DNA of 64,000 nt from F22 sp963668535 (GTDB lineage: Bacteria > Bacteroidota > Bacteroidia > Bacteroidales > Bacteroidaceae), in the NCBI GenBank assembly GCA_963668535.1, contig OY764867.1:2542001-2606000 (forward strand), read 5' to 3'. Made by a program: the position numbers and the translations under genes. Under the pieces are notes generated by a model. That model did not search any database. It was not told the DNA's origin and saw only the letters and a list, made by a program, of their open reading frames with translations. Shown piece after piece: positions 54,094 to 62,685 of this stretch. Position 1 is the stretch's first letter; each line of letters begins with the position of its first letter.

Positions 54094-54097
54094 TAAT

Positions 54098-54236
54098 GCT
54101 CTCGGAAGATGTAGTGCATTATAATACTGGGTAGAATAACCGAGAGGTGATCATTAGAAATGTCGGTAAAAATGATTTGAAAAAGTATTGCCTCCGTTTT
54201 TTATGTGAATAAAAAACGGAGGCTTTTGTTTTTTTG
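54098..54236 (+). ncRNA. Candidate small RNA
   Basis: Between the nitroreductase and a convergent glycosidase. A -7 box is followed by a 7-bp stem CTCTCGG (54099-54105) with CCGAGAG (54140-54146), a short linker, then a 15-bp terminator hairpin (54190-54204 with 54209-54223) and CTTTTGTTTTTTTG. No frame of more than about six codons starts with ATG. About 140 bases. I do not recognise a family. It could be a free-standing regulatory RNA. Confidence 0.5.
54190..54236. terminator. Strong intrinsic terminator
   Basis: A perfect 15-bp stem with loop GTGA, followed on the plus strand by CTTTTGTTTTTTTG. On the minus strand it has a weaker T-stretch and could also end the glycosidase mRNA, whose stop is 6 bases away. 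Confidence 0.88.
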
Positions 54237-54241
54237 AATGA

Positions 54242-56068
54242 TTACTTTTGTTCTTTTTGTTTTCTAGTATAAAAATCCTTCAAGACGTAGAAAGCTTGCT
54301 TTTTTTGTCCTTCGGAGGATATAACTCCTTTGCGATTAAAGAAGTCTTGAATTCCGTGTAGCCTACGACGAGCTGATAGAAAATCAACTAGTATCCAAGG
54401 AGAACATCCTGCAAAACCAGGTACACGGTTGTACATCTTAAGATTTTGAGAATATACATCTGCTTGAAATTCTTCTGTCCATCTTGTGTGCTTGTCTCCA
54501 TGTTTCCCATACAATGCGCCGCCACCAAATTCGCTAACGAAGAATGGCTTATCTTTTGGTAGATCCCATATTTGTCTATCATAATCTTTTGGTTGGCCAT
54601 AATACCATCCTAAATAATGATTGAAACTCAAGATGTCAACATAATCACTTAAGTTATCTTCCAATTTTAATTCATGATCACTTACATTGGTCATTTGCAT
54701 AGCCATGCTTAGTAATCTAGTATCATCATCTTGGCGAGCTTGTTTAGCGAGTTTGATCAAGAATTTATCACGTGCTTCGAGCTTAGGTGTTTCATTGGAT
54801 AGAGACCATACAACAATTGCGCAGCGGTTCTTGTCTCTATTCATGTTTTCTTTTAGCTGATTCGAGGCATTAGCATATGTGATAGGATTTTCCCAATCTA
54901 TTGTCCAATACACTGGAATTTCAGACCACACCATGAGGCCCATCTCTTCGGCGGCACGTACCATGGCTTCGCTATGTGGATAATGTGCTAGACGCACAAA
55001 ATTACAGTTGAGATCTTTGGCCCAAGATAACAACGTGTGACATTCTGCTTCTGTTGATACTCGTCCTTGACGAAAGGGAGCTTCTTCGTGTATGCAAATA
55101 CCTCTTAGGAAAACGGGTTGTCCATTCAGTAAAACTTGTTGTCCTTTTGTTTCGATTTGGCGGAATCCAATCTTATCTTTCAATACTTCGTGGTTGTTAC
55201 TGATCAATACATCGTATAATTTAGGATGTTCAGGAGACCATAATTCAGGTTTTGCTTTCAACGTAAATGAAGCCGTACCTGATTCATCTGTAGTGAGTTC
55301 ACGATGGATTTTCAATTCAGGAATCTTTAAGTCAACTTTGATACCTGCTTTTTCTTGATTGAGTTTGATATACCCACTTATGCTTTTATATGATCCCTTA
55401 GATAACTGTACTAGATAATCATCAACGGATATTGTGGGTGTTTCTACTAATAAGACATCTCTGGTGATTCCTCCATAATTCCACCAGTCTGAATTGGTGG
55501 TTGGTACGTATTCTTTCTTACGGATGTTGTTGACACGTACTACTACAAAGTTATTGCCTTCTTTGACTTGGTCTGTGATGTCAAAATTGAAAGGAGTGAA
55601 TCCGCCTTCGTGACGCCCTACATATTCGCCATTTAGATATACGTTCGCAATATAATTTGCAGCTCCAAAATATAGATATAATTTTTTCTGGGCATCTTTG
55701 TGATAGCTAAAATCGCGTTTGTACCACATGCTACCTTCGTAAAAAAAGAAGCGACTGTCTTGTGTGTTCCAGTCACCTGGAACTTGTAGCGTCTCTATAT
55801 CTGAAAAATCATATTCCAAAAGGGAACTTTTGTTTTCAGCTTTTCTGTTTTTGAAAAAACCATTTGGATCTGGTTTCAGTCGATAATTGTAGTATCCCAC
55901 ATCAAATGGGTCAACAATAGATTGCCATTGGCCGTTTAATGATGTGTGTGCACGCCCATAAACGTTTTGTAAAATACTTTGTGCGTGAGTGGTTGTCAAA
56001 CCTCCCATAAAGAATAGAAGGAGTAAAAACCATAATTTACCTGTTTTACAGATTGTTTTGTTTCTCAT
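54242..56068 (-). CDS. Glycoside hydrolase family 2 enzyme (beta-glucuronidase-like), exported
   Basis: A 608-residue retaining glycosidase. A signal peptide (residues 1-29) ends TTTHAQ. The sugar-binding jelly-roll (MWYKRDF, YFGAANYIANVYLNGEYVGRHEGGFTPFNFDI) and immunoglobulin-like domain come before the TIM barrel (LRGICIHEEAPF). The acid/base is Glu426 in VVWSLSNE and the nucleophile is Glu513 in FFVSEFGGGA. The short GH2 architecture and NWWNYGG-like motif (SDWWNYGGI) favour glucuronidase or galacturonidase over LacZ. It is periplasmic or surface-exposed and probably acts on host or plant glycans. No SusCD pair is adjacent. Own canonical promoter. Confidence 0.92.
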   Translation of the reverse strand: MRNKTICKTGKLWFLLLLFFMGGLTTTHAQSILQNVYGRAHTSLNGQWQSIVDPFDVGYYNYRLKPDPNGFFKNRKAENKSSLLEYDFSDIETLQVPGDWNTQDSRFFFYEGSMWYKRDFSYHKDAQKKLYLYFGAANYIANVYLNGEYVGRHEGGFTPFNFDITDQVKEGNNFVVVRVNNIRKKEYVPTTNSDWWNYGGITRDVLLVETPTISVDDYLVQLSKGSYKSISGYIKLNQEKAGIKVDLKIPELKIHRELTTDESGTASFTLKAKPELWSPEHPKLYDVLISNNHEVLKDKIGFRQIETKGQQVLLNGQPVFLRGICIHEEAPFRQGRVSTEAECHTLLSWAKDLNCNFVRLAHYPHSEAMVRAAEEMGLMVWSEIPVYWTIDWENPITYANASNQLKENMNRDKNRCAIVVWSLSNETPKLEARDKFLIKLAKQARQDDDTRLLSMAMQMTNVSDHELKLEDNLSDYVDILSFNHYLGWYYGQPKDYDRQIWDLPKDKPFFVSEFGGGALYGKHGDKHTRWTEEFQADVYSQNLKMYNRVPGFAGCSPWILVDFLSARRRLHGIQDFFNRKGVISSEGQKKQAFYVLKDFYTRKQKEQK

Positions 56069-56095
56069 GTTTATTTACTAGATTAAATGTTTGTA

Positions 56096-56126
56096 CAAAA
56101 GTAAACAAAATGAGAGAGAAAAACAA
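56096..56126 (-). promoter_or_regulatory. Promoter of the GH2 gene
   Basis: Minus strand: TTG (56126-56124), 20-bp spacer, TACTTTTG (56103-56096). Confidence 0.72.
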
Positions 56127-56196
56127 TATCTTTTGCTGTCTTTTCTGTGTGCGATTCAAATACAATTATTTGAGAACAATATTGTGCTTGAAATGA

Positions 56197-57450
56197 CTAT
56201 TGGATAAATGAATAACCCAATTCTTCCACACACTGTCGAATCTCTTCTATATCCATATCATGACCTTGTATGGTCACTGTTTTATTAGCTAAGTTTACAT
56301 TAGCTGACTGAACCTTTTCTAGATTTTCTAAATGAGACTCCACGTTTTTCTTGCAGTGATTGCATGTCATCCCTTCTACTTGTACAACGAGAATTTGTGC
56401 TGATTTTTCCATAATAGGTGCTTTTTTATGTGTTATTTTACTAGTGATATATCCGTTTACGATCAACAAGGCCAAGATGATTGCAGATACAATGTTGAAC
56501 CATGGTAATGTTTGTATAGAATGTCCATGAGCCATTGTTGTATTTAATGTTGCTGTAAACCAGTTAGCTGGTAATCCATAATCAATCAAAAGACCTGTTG
56601 CAACAGCACCAATGGCAATGCTTGCTAAATAGATAATTAGAGTTTTACGTCCCATGACTTTGCCAATCATAGTCATGGTGGCTATATTGGTAGCTGGGCC
56701 TGCCATTAGTAAAATAAATGCAGCGCCTGGACTTAACCCCTTTAACATAAGCATAGCTGCGAGGGGTATGGAACCTGTGGCGCAAATATAAAATGGAATA
56801 GATAAGAATAGGACCATAATCATTTGCACAAATGGAGGTAGATTCAATATGTGCATTAAATTATTGGGAATGATCACTGAGATGAGGGCGGCAAGTACCA
56901 AACCAACAACTAGCCATTTTGAAGTGTCTTGCATAAAATCGACAAAACCGTAACGAAGTGCTATTTTGATTTTCTCTTTTAGGGTATGAGAAACTTCTAG
57001 TTTAGTTGGACATTCTGTTGTCTTGTTCGACTCGTGCTTAGTAGCATAACCAGTCCATGTGCCTCCTAATACTCCAGTGATCAACGAAGTTATGGGGCGA
57101 ATAATCATCATGGGTAATCCCATTAAAGCATAAGTTGCTAGTAAGCTGTCAATTCCTGTTTGAGGTGTAGAAATTAAGAAGGATACAGCGCTGCTTTTAT
57201 CAGCACCGTTTTTGTACAATGCTGTGCCTGTTGGAATTACACCGCATGAACATAAAGGCATGGGGATGCCTATTAAACTGGCATACAAAGAGGATAAAAA
57301 TGGGTGTCCTGTAAACAGCCGTTTTATATGTCGTTGTGGTAAGAATGCTCTTAGGATGCCTGCGAAGAAGAATCCTATTAATAAATATGGGGCCATTTCA
57401 GCCATGATGGTGATGAAATCACTCGCAAATTGTGTGATAAATTTAGTCAT
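56197..57450 (-). CDS. SO_0444-type Cu/Zn efflux permease with C-terminal heavy-metal-associated domain
   Basis: A 417-residue membrane permease of the DUF318/ArsP-like family. Marks are GIPMPLCSCGVIPTGTALYKNGADKSSAVSFLISTPQTGIDSLLATYALMG and the second repeat GSIPLAAMLMLKGLSPGAAFILLMAGPATN; about eight membrane segments are visible. The C-terminal 65 residues are an HMA domain with the metal-binding MTCNHC. It probably exports copper, zinc or a similar ion. It lies 85 bases after the HMA-AraC gene, on the same strand as the two kinases, so it is a likely output of that circuit. Confidence 0.9.
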   Translation of the reverse strand: MTKFITQFASDFITIMAEMAPYLLIGFFFAGILRAFLPQRHIKRLFTGHPFLSSLYASLIGIPMPLCSCGVIPTGTALYKNGADKSSAVSFLISTPQTGIDSLLATYALMGLPMMIIRPITSLITGVLGGTWTGYATKHESNKTTECPTKLEVSHTLKEKIKIALRYGFVDFMQDTSKWLVVGLVLAALISVIIPNNLMHILNLPPFVQMIMVLFLSIPFYICATGSIPLAAMLMLKGLSPGAAFILLMAGPATNIATMTMIGKVMGRKTLIIYLASIAIGAVATGLLIDYGLPANWFTATLNTTMAHGHSIQTLPWFNIVSAIILALLIVNGYITSKITHKKAPIMEKSAQILVVQVEGMTCNHCKKNVESHLENLEKVQSANVNLANKTVTIQGHDMDIEEIRQCVEELGYSFIQ

Positions 57451-57535
57451 AACTCCTATAAATTATTTACTGCAAAGTTCTGACTAAATCATTTTTCTTT
57501 AGTACACTATTCTGGAAAAGATGTGCACAATTTCG

Positions 57536-58117
57536 CTAAATTTCATTTAGAGGTTTGCGCATTTGATAGCGATGTGTTTTTTGAAACTCAGAAGCCGACA
57601 TCCCTGTGACTTGTTTAAACTGTCTCGATAGATGTTGTGGGCTACTGTAATTTAATTGGTATGAAATTTCTGTTAAACTTTCTTCTCCATATATGAGCAA
57701 TTCTTTGGCACGTTCAATTTTTTGCTTAATGATGTATTTTTCAATAGTGATTCCTTCATAAGCAGAAAATAATTTACTAATGGTAGAATAATCGGTGCCA
57801 ACTTCTTGGGCGATGTATTGAGAAATAGTCATATGTAAGGGTTTGCTACGTCCGAAATGTATCCATTCAATGAGAAGTTGTTTAACATGATTAATTATGA
57901 CATCTTCTTTGTCTTGAAGTAGCTCAAAACCTTGTGCTGAGAGTGCGTGGTTTAGACTCTCTTGTTGTGCATCAGTGAGAGGGTGTAGTAACTGTACTTC
58001 TCCTAATAGAATAGGACTTTTGAATTCAATGCTTTGAGCACTCAAAATGTGTTCAACGGCACTGATACATCTTGGGCATACCATGTGTTTGATATGTATT
58101 GTGAGTGTGTCTTTCAT
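57536..58117 (-). CDS. AraC-type helix-turn-helix protein with N-terminal heavy-metal-associated domain
   Basis: A 193-residue fusion. Residues 1-65 (MKDTLTIHIKHMVCPRCISAVEHIL) resemble an HMA fold with Cys14 and Cys17, the usual metal pair. Residues 85-185 are an AraC/HTH_18 domain (YIAQEVGTDYSTISKLFSAYEGITIEKYIIKQKIERAKELL, then TEISYQLNYSSPQHLSRQFKQVTGMSASEFQKT). It may sense a soft metal directly and control the permease next door. It overlaps the upstream kinase gene by 4 bases (ATGA). The N-terminal assignment is by motif only. Confidence 0.83.
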   Translation of the reverse strand: MKDTLTIHIKHMVCPRCISAVEHILSAQSIEFKSPILLGEVQLLHPLTDAQQESLNHALSAQGFELLQDKEDVIINHVKQLLIEWIHFGRSKPLHMTISQYIAQEVGTDYSTISKLFSAYEGITIEKYIIKQKIERAKELLIYGEESLTEISYQLNYSSPQHLSRQFKQVTGMSASEFQKTHRYQMRKPLNEI

Positions 58118-60198
58118 TGCGATAAGTTATTTGTCGGTAAAATAAGATAAAATCGTGCTCCATCTGTATAAGAGCTATCGTAGCCTATTTCTCCATTCAT
58201 AACATGAGCTAGGGTTGCTGCAATATTTAATCCTAAACCAGTTCCTTGAGCCTTATGATTTAATTTGGCAAATCGCTCAAAGAGTTGTTGTCTTTTATTT
58301 TCAGGAACTCCAGGACCTGTATCAGTTACAGAAAAGATGACATGTGTTCTTTCTGGATCTGTCCAAGCGCAATGCAGAGTGATTTGACCTTTTTCGGTGT
58401 GTTTGCATGCATTGGATAAGAAGTTAAAGAGAATTTGTAACAAGCGGGTTTTATCAGCATGAATCATGGTGTCTTTACTCAGCTTACATTTTACCTGCAT
58501 CTGTACATTGGCTTGCTTTCTGTGCGTCATACTTTGTATCGCTTGGTCGCAAAGTGTGGAGACATTAATCTCTTCTTGATGGAGAATGTAATGGCCAGAC
58601 TCTAATTGGGCTGTGTCTAACACGTCGTTAATGAGTTGCAGGAGCATATTACTGCTTACTGTGATTTGTTCGCTAAATTGTTCTTTGCTTTCTTTGTCTA
58701 GTGTTGGATCCTCTAATAACAATTCGGAAAATCCAACAATCGTATTGAGTGGACTACGTATCTCATGATTCATGTTATCTAGAGACGTTGTTTGTAACAT
58801 TTTAGCACGTTCCGCCTGCTGTTTTTCTGCTATCGCTTTTTGGGTGGTACTCTTTAACTTAATGATTAATCCACGTTTTCTTCTATTGGATATAGCTACA
58901 ACAATAATTCCCCATATACTGAGTAGTAGGATGATCACTACGGCAGAGAATAATAAGATACTCCAAAAGGCTGTTTTATTCTCTTGTTGTAATTGATTGA
59001 TGGCAATGCTATGCTTAATCTTGTTGATTTTAAACAAGATTGCGAAGTCTGTTTCTTTCTCCTGTTGTTTCTTTTCTTGATATTGCTGTTTGATTTTGTA
59101 GTTGCGAAAAAGCTGTGATAAATATTTTTGAGGGTGTTTGCACCTTTTTATTGCTTCATTCTGGAGACTTATATAGACATATTGCGAATCAATCTTTTGA
59201 TTATATCTTTGAATGTTATTTTCGGTTGTGGCAATGACTTGTTCATACTTTTTCTTTGCCATATTGTAGTATAGAGTTGGGGTTATTTCTGTTTTTTCAT
59301 AACGAGTGATATATTTACGACATGTGTCTCCATAATCAGTGTTTATAAAAGCCCAGTTTCTTTCTAGTATTTTGGGTGAAATGTCATCATAACAGTATAG
59401 TTGTTGATAGCACATGTAGTAGCAAATACAGGCATAATGTAGTTCCATTTTTAGGAACGATTTTGGCATATTGGGTAATGAGATGATACTTTGTATAACT
59501 TGTTCACTAGATTTTATTGTGTTTTTGTAGTCTTTCATCTGTACATACATATCTGATGATGTAATATACGAATTGATTTTACTGGCTATGAATTTGTTTG
59601 GTAATTGTTCGACTACCCAATGTAATCTGGTTAGGTAATTGTAAAAAGGAGATGTTGTTGAGTCAAGATGTACGGCACTTAACAAAGCACTCAAATATAA
59701 TCTGTTATTAAGTAGATAGATTGTTTTTGCCTCCATATTGTTGGGGCTATATAGGCTATCTGCGTAGACGCTATCCGCTTTTTGAATCATTGTTTCAACG
59801 AAGGTGTGTATTTCTTCACTGGGCATTTGGTTGATAAGCAAGCGATAATAGCTTAATCGCATTTGAGTCTGATTGTAGACAGAATGGGGCGTTTTTGGAA
59901 ATGTATCGAGTACACTTAAATATCTTTTTATAGAATCTATTTCTAGCATATTGAGCATGTTGCCAATAGCTCTTACTTGCAAAGAGTCGTTATGATGTTG
60001 TCTGGCCAAATTAAAAGCTTTCCAATTGTATGTGGTCAGAGTATCCATATTCCCTTTATGGTCTTTTCTTATAAAGCTATTATAAGAGTGTATCCATGTA
60101 GAGTCTGTATTGTCAGCATATGACGATACAACTCCAAGCCATATGCACAATATGGTCAGTATACATCTTATAAATTGTTGATAAAAAGATTGTACCAT
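58114..60198 (-). CDS. Sensor histidine kinase with helical TPR-like periplasmic domain
   Basis: A 694-residue kinase: signal peptide (QFIRCILTILCIWLGVVSSYA), a long helical TPR-like sensor part (about 30-385), membrane helix (WSILLFSAVVIILLLSIWGIIVVAI), coiled coil, HisKA with MNHEIRSPLNTIVGFSELL, and HATPase_c with N box FLSNACKHTEKG and G boxes DTGPGV and GTGLGLNIA. The core is intact. The ATG at 60198 is one base after the stop of the upstream kinase (TAGcATG), so the two are coupled. No response regulator lies near; the AraC protein follows with a 4-base overlap and may be the output partner, unless it works by metal sensing. Confidence 0.86.
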   Translation of the reverse strand: MVQSFYQQFIRCILTILCIWLGVVSSYADNTDSTWIHSYNSFIRKDHKGNMDTLTTYNWKAFNLARQHHNDSLQVRAIGNMLNMLEIDSIKRYLSVLDTFPKTPHSVYNQTQMRLSYYRLLINQMPSEEIHTFVETMIQKADSVYADSLYSPNNMEAKTIYLLNNRLYLSALLSAVHLDSTTSPFYNYLTRLHWVVEQLPNKFIASKINSYITSSDMYVQMKDYKNTIKSSEQVIQSIISLPNMPKSFLKMELHYACICYYMCYQQLYCYDDISPKILERNWAFINTDYGDTCRKYITRYEKTEITPTLYYNMAKKKYEQVIATTENNIQRYNQKIDSQYVYISLQNEAIKRCKHPQKYLSQLFRNYKIKQQYQEKKQQEKETDFAILFKINKIKHSIAINQLQQENKTAFWSILLFSAVVIILLLSIWGIIVVAISNRRKRGLIIKLKSTTQKAIAEKQQAERAKMLQTTSLDNMNHEIRSPLNTIVGFSELLLEDPTLDKESKEQFSEQITVSSNMLLQLINDVLDTAQLESGHYILHQEEINVSTLCDQAIQSMTHRKQANVQMQVKCKLSKDTMIHADKTRLLQILFNFLSNACKHTEKGQITLHCAWTDPERTHVIFSVTDTGPGVPENKRQQLFERFAKLNHKAQGTGLGLNIAATLAHVMNGEIGYDSSYTDGARFYLILPTNNLSQ

Positions 60199-60199
60199 G

Positions 60200-61933
60200 C
60201 TATAAAGGAATATTGAGTTGGATAGTGATATTGTCTGAATTATAAACACTTAGGATCAGCTGGGCGTTGATTAATTGGGAGAGCATTCTGGCTAAGACCA
60301 AATAATACTTGGCTGCATCTTCATAGTCTATCATTTTCTTGTGAGGGTCTAGAGCTTCCAATATATCCTCTTGGCTTTGTTGGCCTCGCAGGAAACTGAT
60401 ATTGATACAAAGTTGTTTGAGAGATTGGTCGCAAGTGCTTGTGACTACAATCTCATTTTGCTCTGATGTACGTACAGCATTAATAACTACTAGCTCAACG
60501 ATCTTTCGTACATGCCTATCATCTGTTGTAAGCATTGTAGAAGATTTTGCTGGTGCAATATTCAACGAATGGGTCGGGGGCATTTGATTTAAAAGTTCTT
60601 TCCAGTTGTTGGCTGCTGTAAGTTGTTGGATCTCAATATGACGCCATTGAAGAGACATCTTATTTGTTTCTACTCTAGCGATAGCAAGTAGATTGTTTAT
60701 AAGTTCCAATAATTGCGTATTGGATTTACGTATCTGTTGTCCAGCAATTTCTTGTTCTTCTTTTGATAAGGTGTCTGGTGAAGATAGTAATTGAGAAAAC
60801 CCAATCAAGGTATTCAGTGGAACTCGAATGTCATGGTTGAGATTCTTTACTAAATTGACCTGCTTTTGGTAGGCATCTTTTGCTTCGTCAAGTGCTTTTC
60901 TTCTAGCATCTTGCTCTTTTTTGAGTTGATGCACTATGGATATCTTGTGGGCAGATTCTTTTCTATACAGATACCAGAGTAAAGCGATAATAAGTAGCCC
61001 AAATACGCCTATTAAGCTGCCTTTTCTAGCGTAATGAACAAATTCTTTTTTATTGTTTTTATCGGTCTCTGCTTGTATTCTAGTCTGTTCTTGGAGCTCT
61101 TTGTATGTGTTGTAATCAGAGTTCTTTATGTGCATAATATCATTGTAGATACTATCTTGTAGAGCAATTAAGCTCAACATTTTTTGTGTGTTGTATTCTG
61201 AAGAGGGTAATTTTTGCAGTGCATAATACATGATTCTCGCAAAGTGGATGCGTTCTATTAATGTCAAGTCATGTCTTTGTAATAGTGAGCTGCACAATTT
61301 GATAATCATGGGGTATTCTTGATATACTAGGGCAATGCCCAAGGGAATGCGCTTATCTGACATGTTTTTTAGGTAGGCAATGTTTCTTCGAGCTTGTTCA
61401 GGAGAGAGTGTTTCATAACAAAACAACTCGTTGATCATAGCTTCTCGTAGGTTGATGCTATCTTGTTGAGATAGTTCAATATGATTTATCGATATGCCCA
61501 TTATTACGTTTTCTAAAAGTTGTAGGGCATGTGCTTGATTATTGTCCAATACATAGAATGTACTAATCAATCTCCATGTGTACCATTTAAGTGATCGGTA
61601 GTTCTCAGGAAGTTGGGCTACAAGTTTTTCAACCTTACCAATATATGTGCGGTGAATATCCATCGATTGAGCAGGAGTAAGATATATGACCATATACATG
61701 AGCTGTATATAATAGTCTTGCCATACCGTTGTGTTATTAGCGTATGCTTTGCTCAGGATATCTACGTGATGTTGAGCATGTAACCACTGGATTTGTTTTT
61801 CTACAGGATTTAAACGGAGTGATTGATGATATTGTTGATTACATTGGGCAAGGATTTCCTTTGCGGGATAACGGTTTTTTGCCTGTATAGTACCGATACA
61901 CAAAAACGTGAGAATACAGTAAAATATTCTCAT
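60200..61933 (-). CDS. Histidine-kinase-like protein with degenerate ATP-binding domain
   Basis: A 577-residue protein of the same design as its downstream neighbour: signal peptide (MRIFYCILTFLCIGTIQA), TPR-like helices, membrane helix (GSLIGVFGLLIIALLWYLY), coiled coil and HisKA with LNHDIRVPLNTLIGFSQLL, so the phospho-acceptor His is present. The ATP-binding domain has a changed N box (VINAVRTSEQNE) and neither a DTGxG nor a GTGLG box can be found; LRGQQSQEDILEALDPHKKM and AAKYYLVLARMLSQLINAQL take their place. It is probably a pseudokinase that could be phosphorylated by or dimerise with the intact kinase. The start at 61933 is chosen for the signal peptide and the promoter at 61997-62004. 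Confidence 0.8.
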   Translation of the reverse strand: MRIFYCILTFLCIGTIQAKNRYPAKEILAQCNQQYHQSLRLNPVEKQIQWLHAQHHVDILSKAYANNTTVWQDYYIQLMYMVIYLTPAQSMDIHRTYIGKVEKLVAQLPENYRSLKWYTWRLISTFYVLDNNQAHALQLLENVIMGISINHIELSQQDSINLREAMINELFCYETLSPEQARRNIAYLKNMSDKRIPLGIALVYQEYPMIIKLCSSLLQRHDLTLIERIHFARIMYYALQKLPSSEYNTQKMLSLIALQDSIYNDIMHIKNSDYNTYKELQEQTRIQAETDKNNKKEFVHYARKGSLIGVFGLLIIALLWYLYRKESAHKISIVHQLKKEQDARRKALDEAKDAYQKQVNLVKNLNHDIRVPLNTLIGFSQLLSSPDTLSKEEQEIAGQQIRKSNTQLLELINNLLAIARVETNKMSLQWRHIEIQQLTAANNWKELLNQMPPTHSLNIAPAKSSTMLTTDDRHVRKIVELVVINAVRTSEQNEIVVTSTCDQSLKQLCINISFLRGQQSQEDILEALDPHKKMIDYEDAAKYYLVLARMLSQLINAQLILSVYNSDNITIQLNIPL

Positions 61934-61996
61934 CTTATTATTTAGACTTATTGTGTTATTGAAAATCATGTATGTATTTGGCAAATTTCGTACACA

Positions 61997-62004
61997 CAAA
62001 AATA
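61997..62004 (-). promoter_or_regulatory. -7 promoter box of the tandem kinase operon
   Basis: Minus strand TATTTTTG, 64 bases before the chosen ATG. No -33 TTG at usual spacing. Confidence 0.5.
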
Positions 62005-62297
62005 ATGATTAATTGTCAAAGTATGGCAGTCTCGAAAGAGAATTTAGTCATATTTTTTTGTCTTACTATATATTTGGTGATTTTAGTGTTAAACTAGATT
62101 GTTGTAAAAGAGTAATATAATTACTCTTTAATATATACTTCCTAAATGATAGGACTAGAGTGTTGTGTTGTTTTGAGTGTCATTACAAGGTCAAAATATA
62201 GCAAATATATGTATGAATGTATTTTGTTTGTACTGTGATGTTGTTATTGTGTGATTTTTTTTAATGCTCTGTATCAGGTGTCTTTTCGCAGTCTATG
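62005..62297. other. AT-rich gap with small palindrome
   Basis: No gene is seen. There is a -7-like TATATTTG at 62069-62076 on the plus strand and a perfect 10-bp stem AAAGAGTAAT (62107-62116) with ATTACTCTTT (62120-62129), which together might make a very short transcript. Evidence is weak. Confidence 0.4.
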
Positions 62298-62358
62298 AAA
62301 ATGCGTACTTTTTGTCAAATCCATTTCTTGGACACTTTCTTCAATTTTCTTATTTTTG
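62298..62358 (+). promoter_or_regulatory. Orphan promoter with the OMP-cassette upstream motif
   Basis: AATGCGTACTTTTTGTCAA (62300-62318) as in the three OMP promoters, then TTG (62328-62330), 20-bp spacer and TATTTTTG (62351-62358). The motif-to--7 distance is 32 bases against 33 in the OMP copies. No OMP gene follows. Confidence 0.65.
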
Positions 62359-62364
62359 CCCTTC

Positions 62365-62535
62365 CTTTAATATGCAATGCGTATAGAGTGTGTTTTATAA
62401 ATCATGTAGTCTATTTCTTGAAAAAAACAAGTATATAAAAAGTTAATATTAAAGGTTAGGTTTCTATAGGTAGCCCATACTTATAGAGATGAAACAGCGT
62501 TCAGGAATCCACCGCGAACGCTGTTTCTATTTTAA
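62365..62535 (+). ncRNA. Candidate small RNA or leader transcript
   Basis: The orphan promoter at 62351-62358 is followed by a gene-less 130 bases and then a 12-bp hairpin (62491-62502 with 62516-62527) with T-rich sequence after it. The predicted transcript is about 170 bases. The only ATG frame of note is 18 codons at 62489 (MKQRSGIHRERCFYFNIL), inside the hairpin, which is not convincing as a gene. It may be a regulatory RNA made together with the OMPs. Confidence 0.45.
62491..62535 (+). terminator. Terminator of the orphan transcript
   Basis: GAAACAGCGTTC pairs perfectly with GAACGCTGTTTC around 13 bases, then TATTTTAATATTTTA. Confidence 0.68.
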
Positions 62536-62685
62536 TATTTTATAATAAGGGGTGTGTCATTTAAAAGTTTAGATGGGGAGATATATTTATTTTATTTATG
62601 TAGCTATTGCTCAAAAATAAGTATATTTGTAGAGAGCACATTAGAAATGTAGCCGAAGTAAACATAAATTCTATATATTCGCTAT

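Noticed and set aside
62069..62129. Very short transcript from a TATATTTG box to a small palindrome
   Set aside because: No -33 element and only about 45 bases between box and stem; too weak to call a gene.
62489..62545. 18-codon peptide gene MKQRSGIHRERCFYFNIL
   Set aside because: It lies within the terminator hairpin arms and has no supporting signal.
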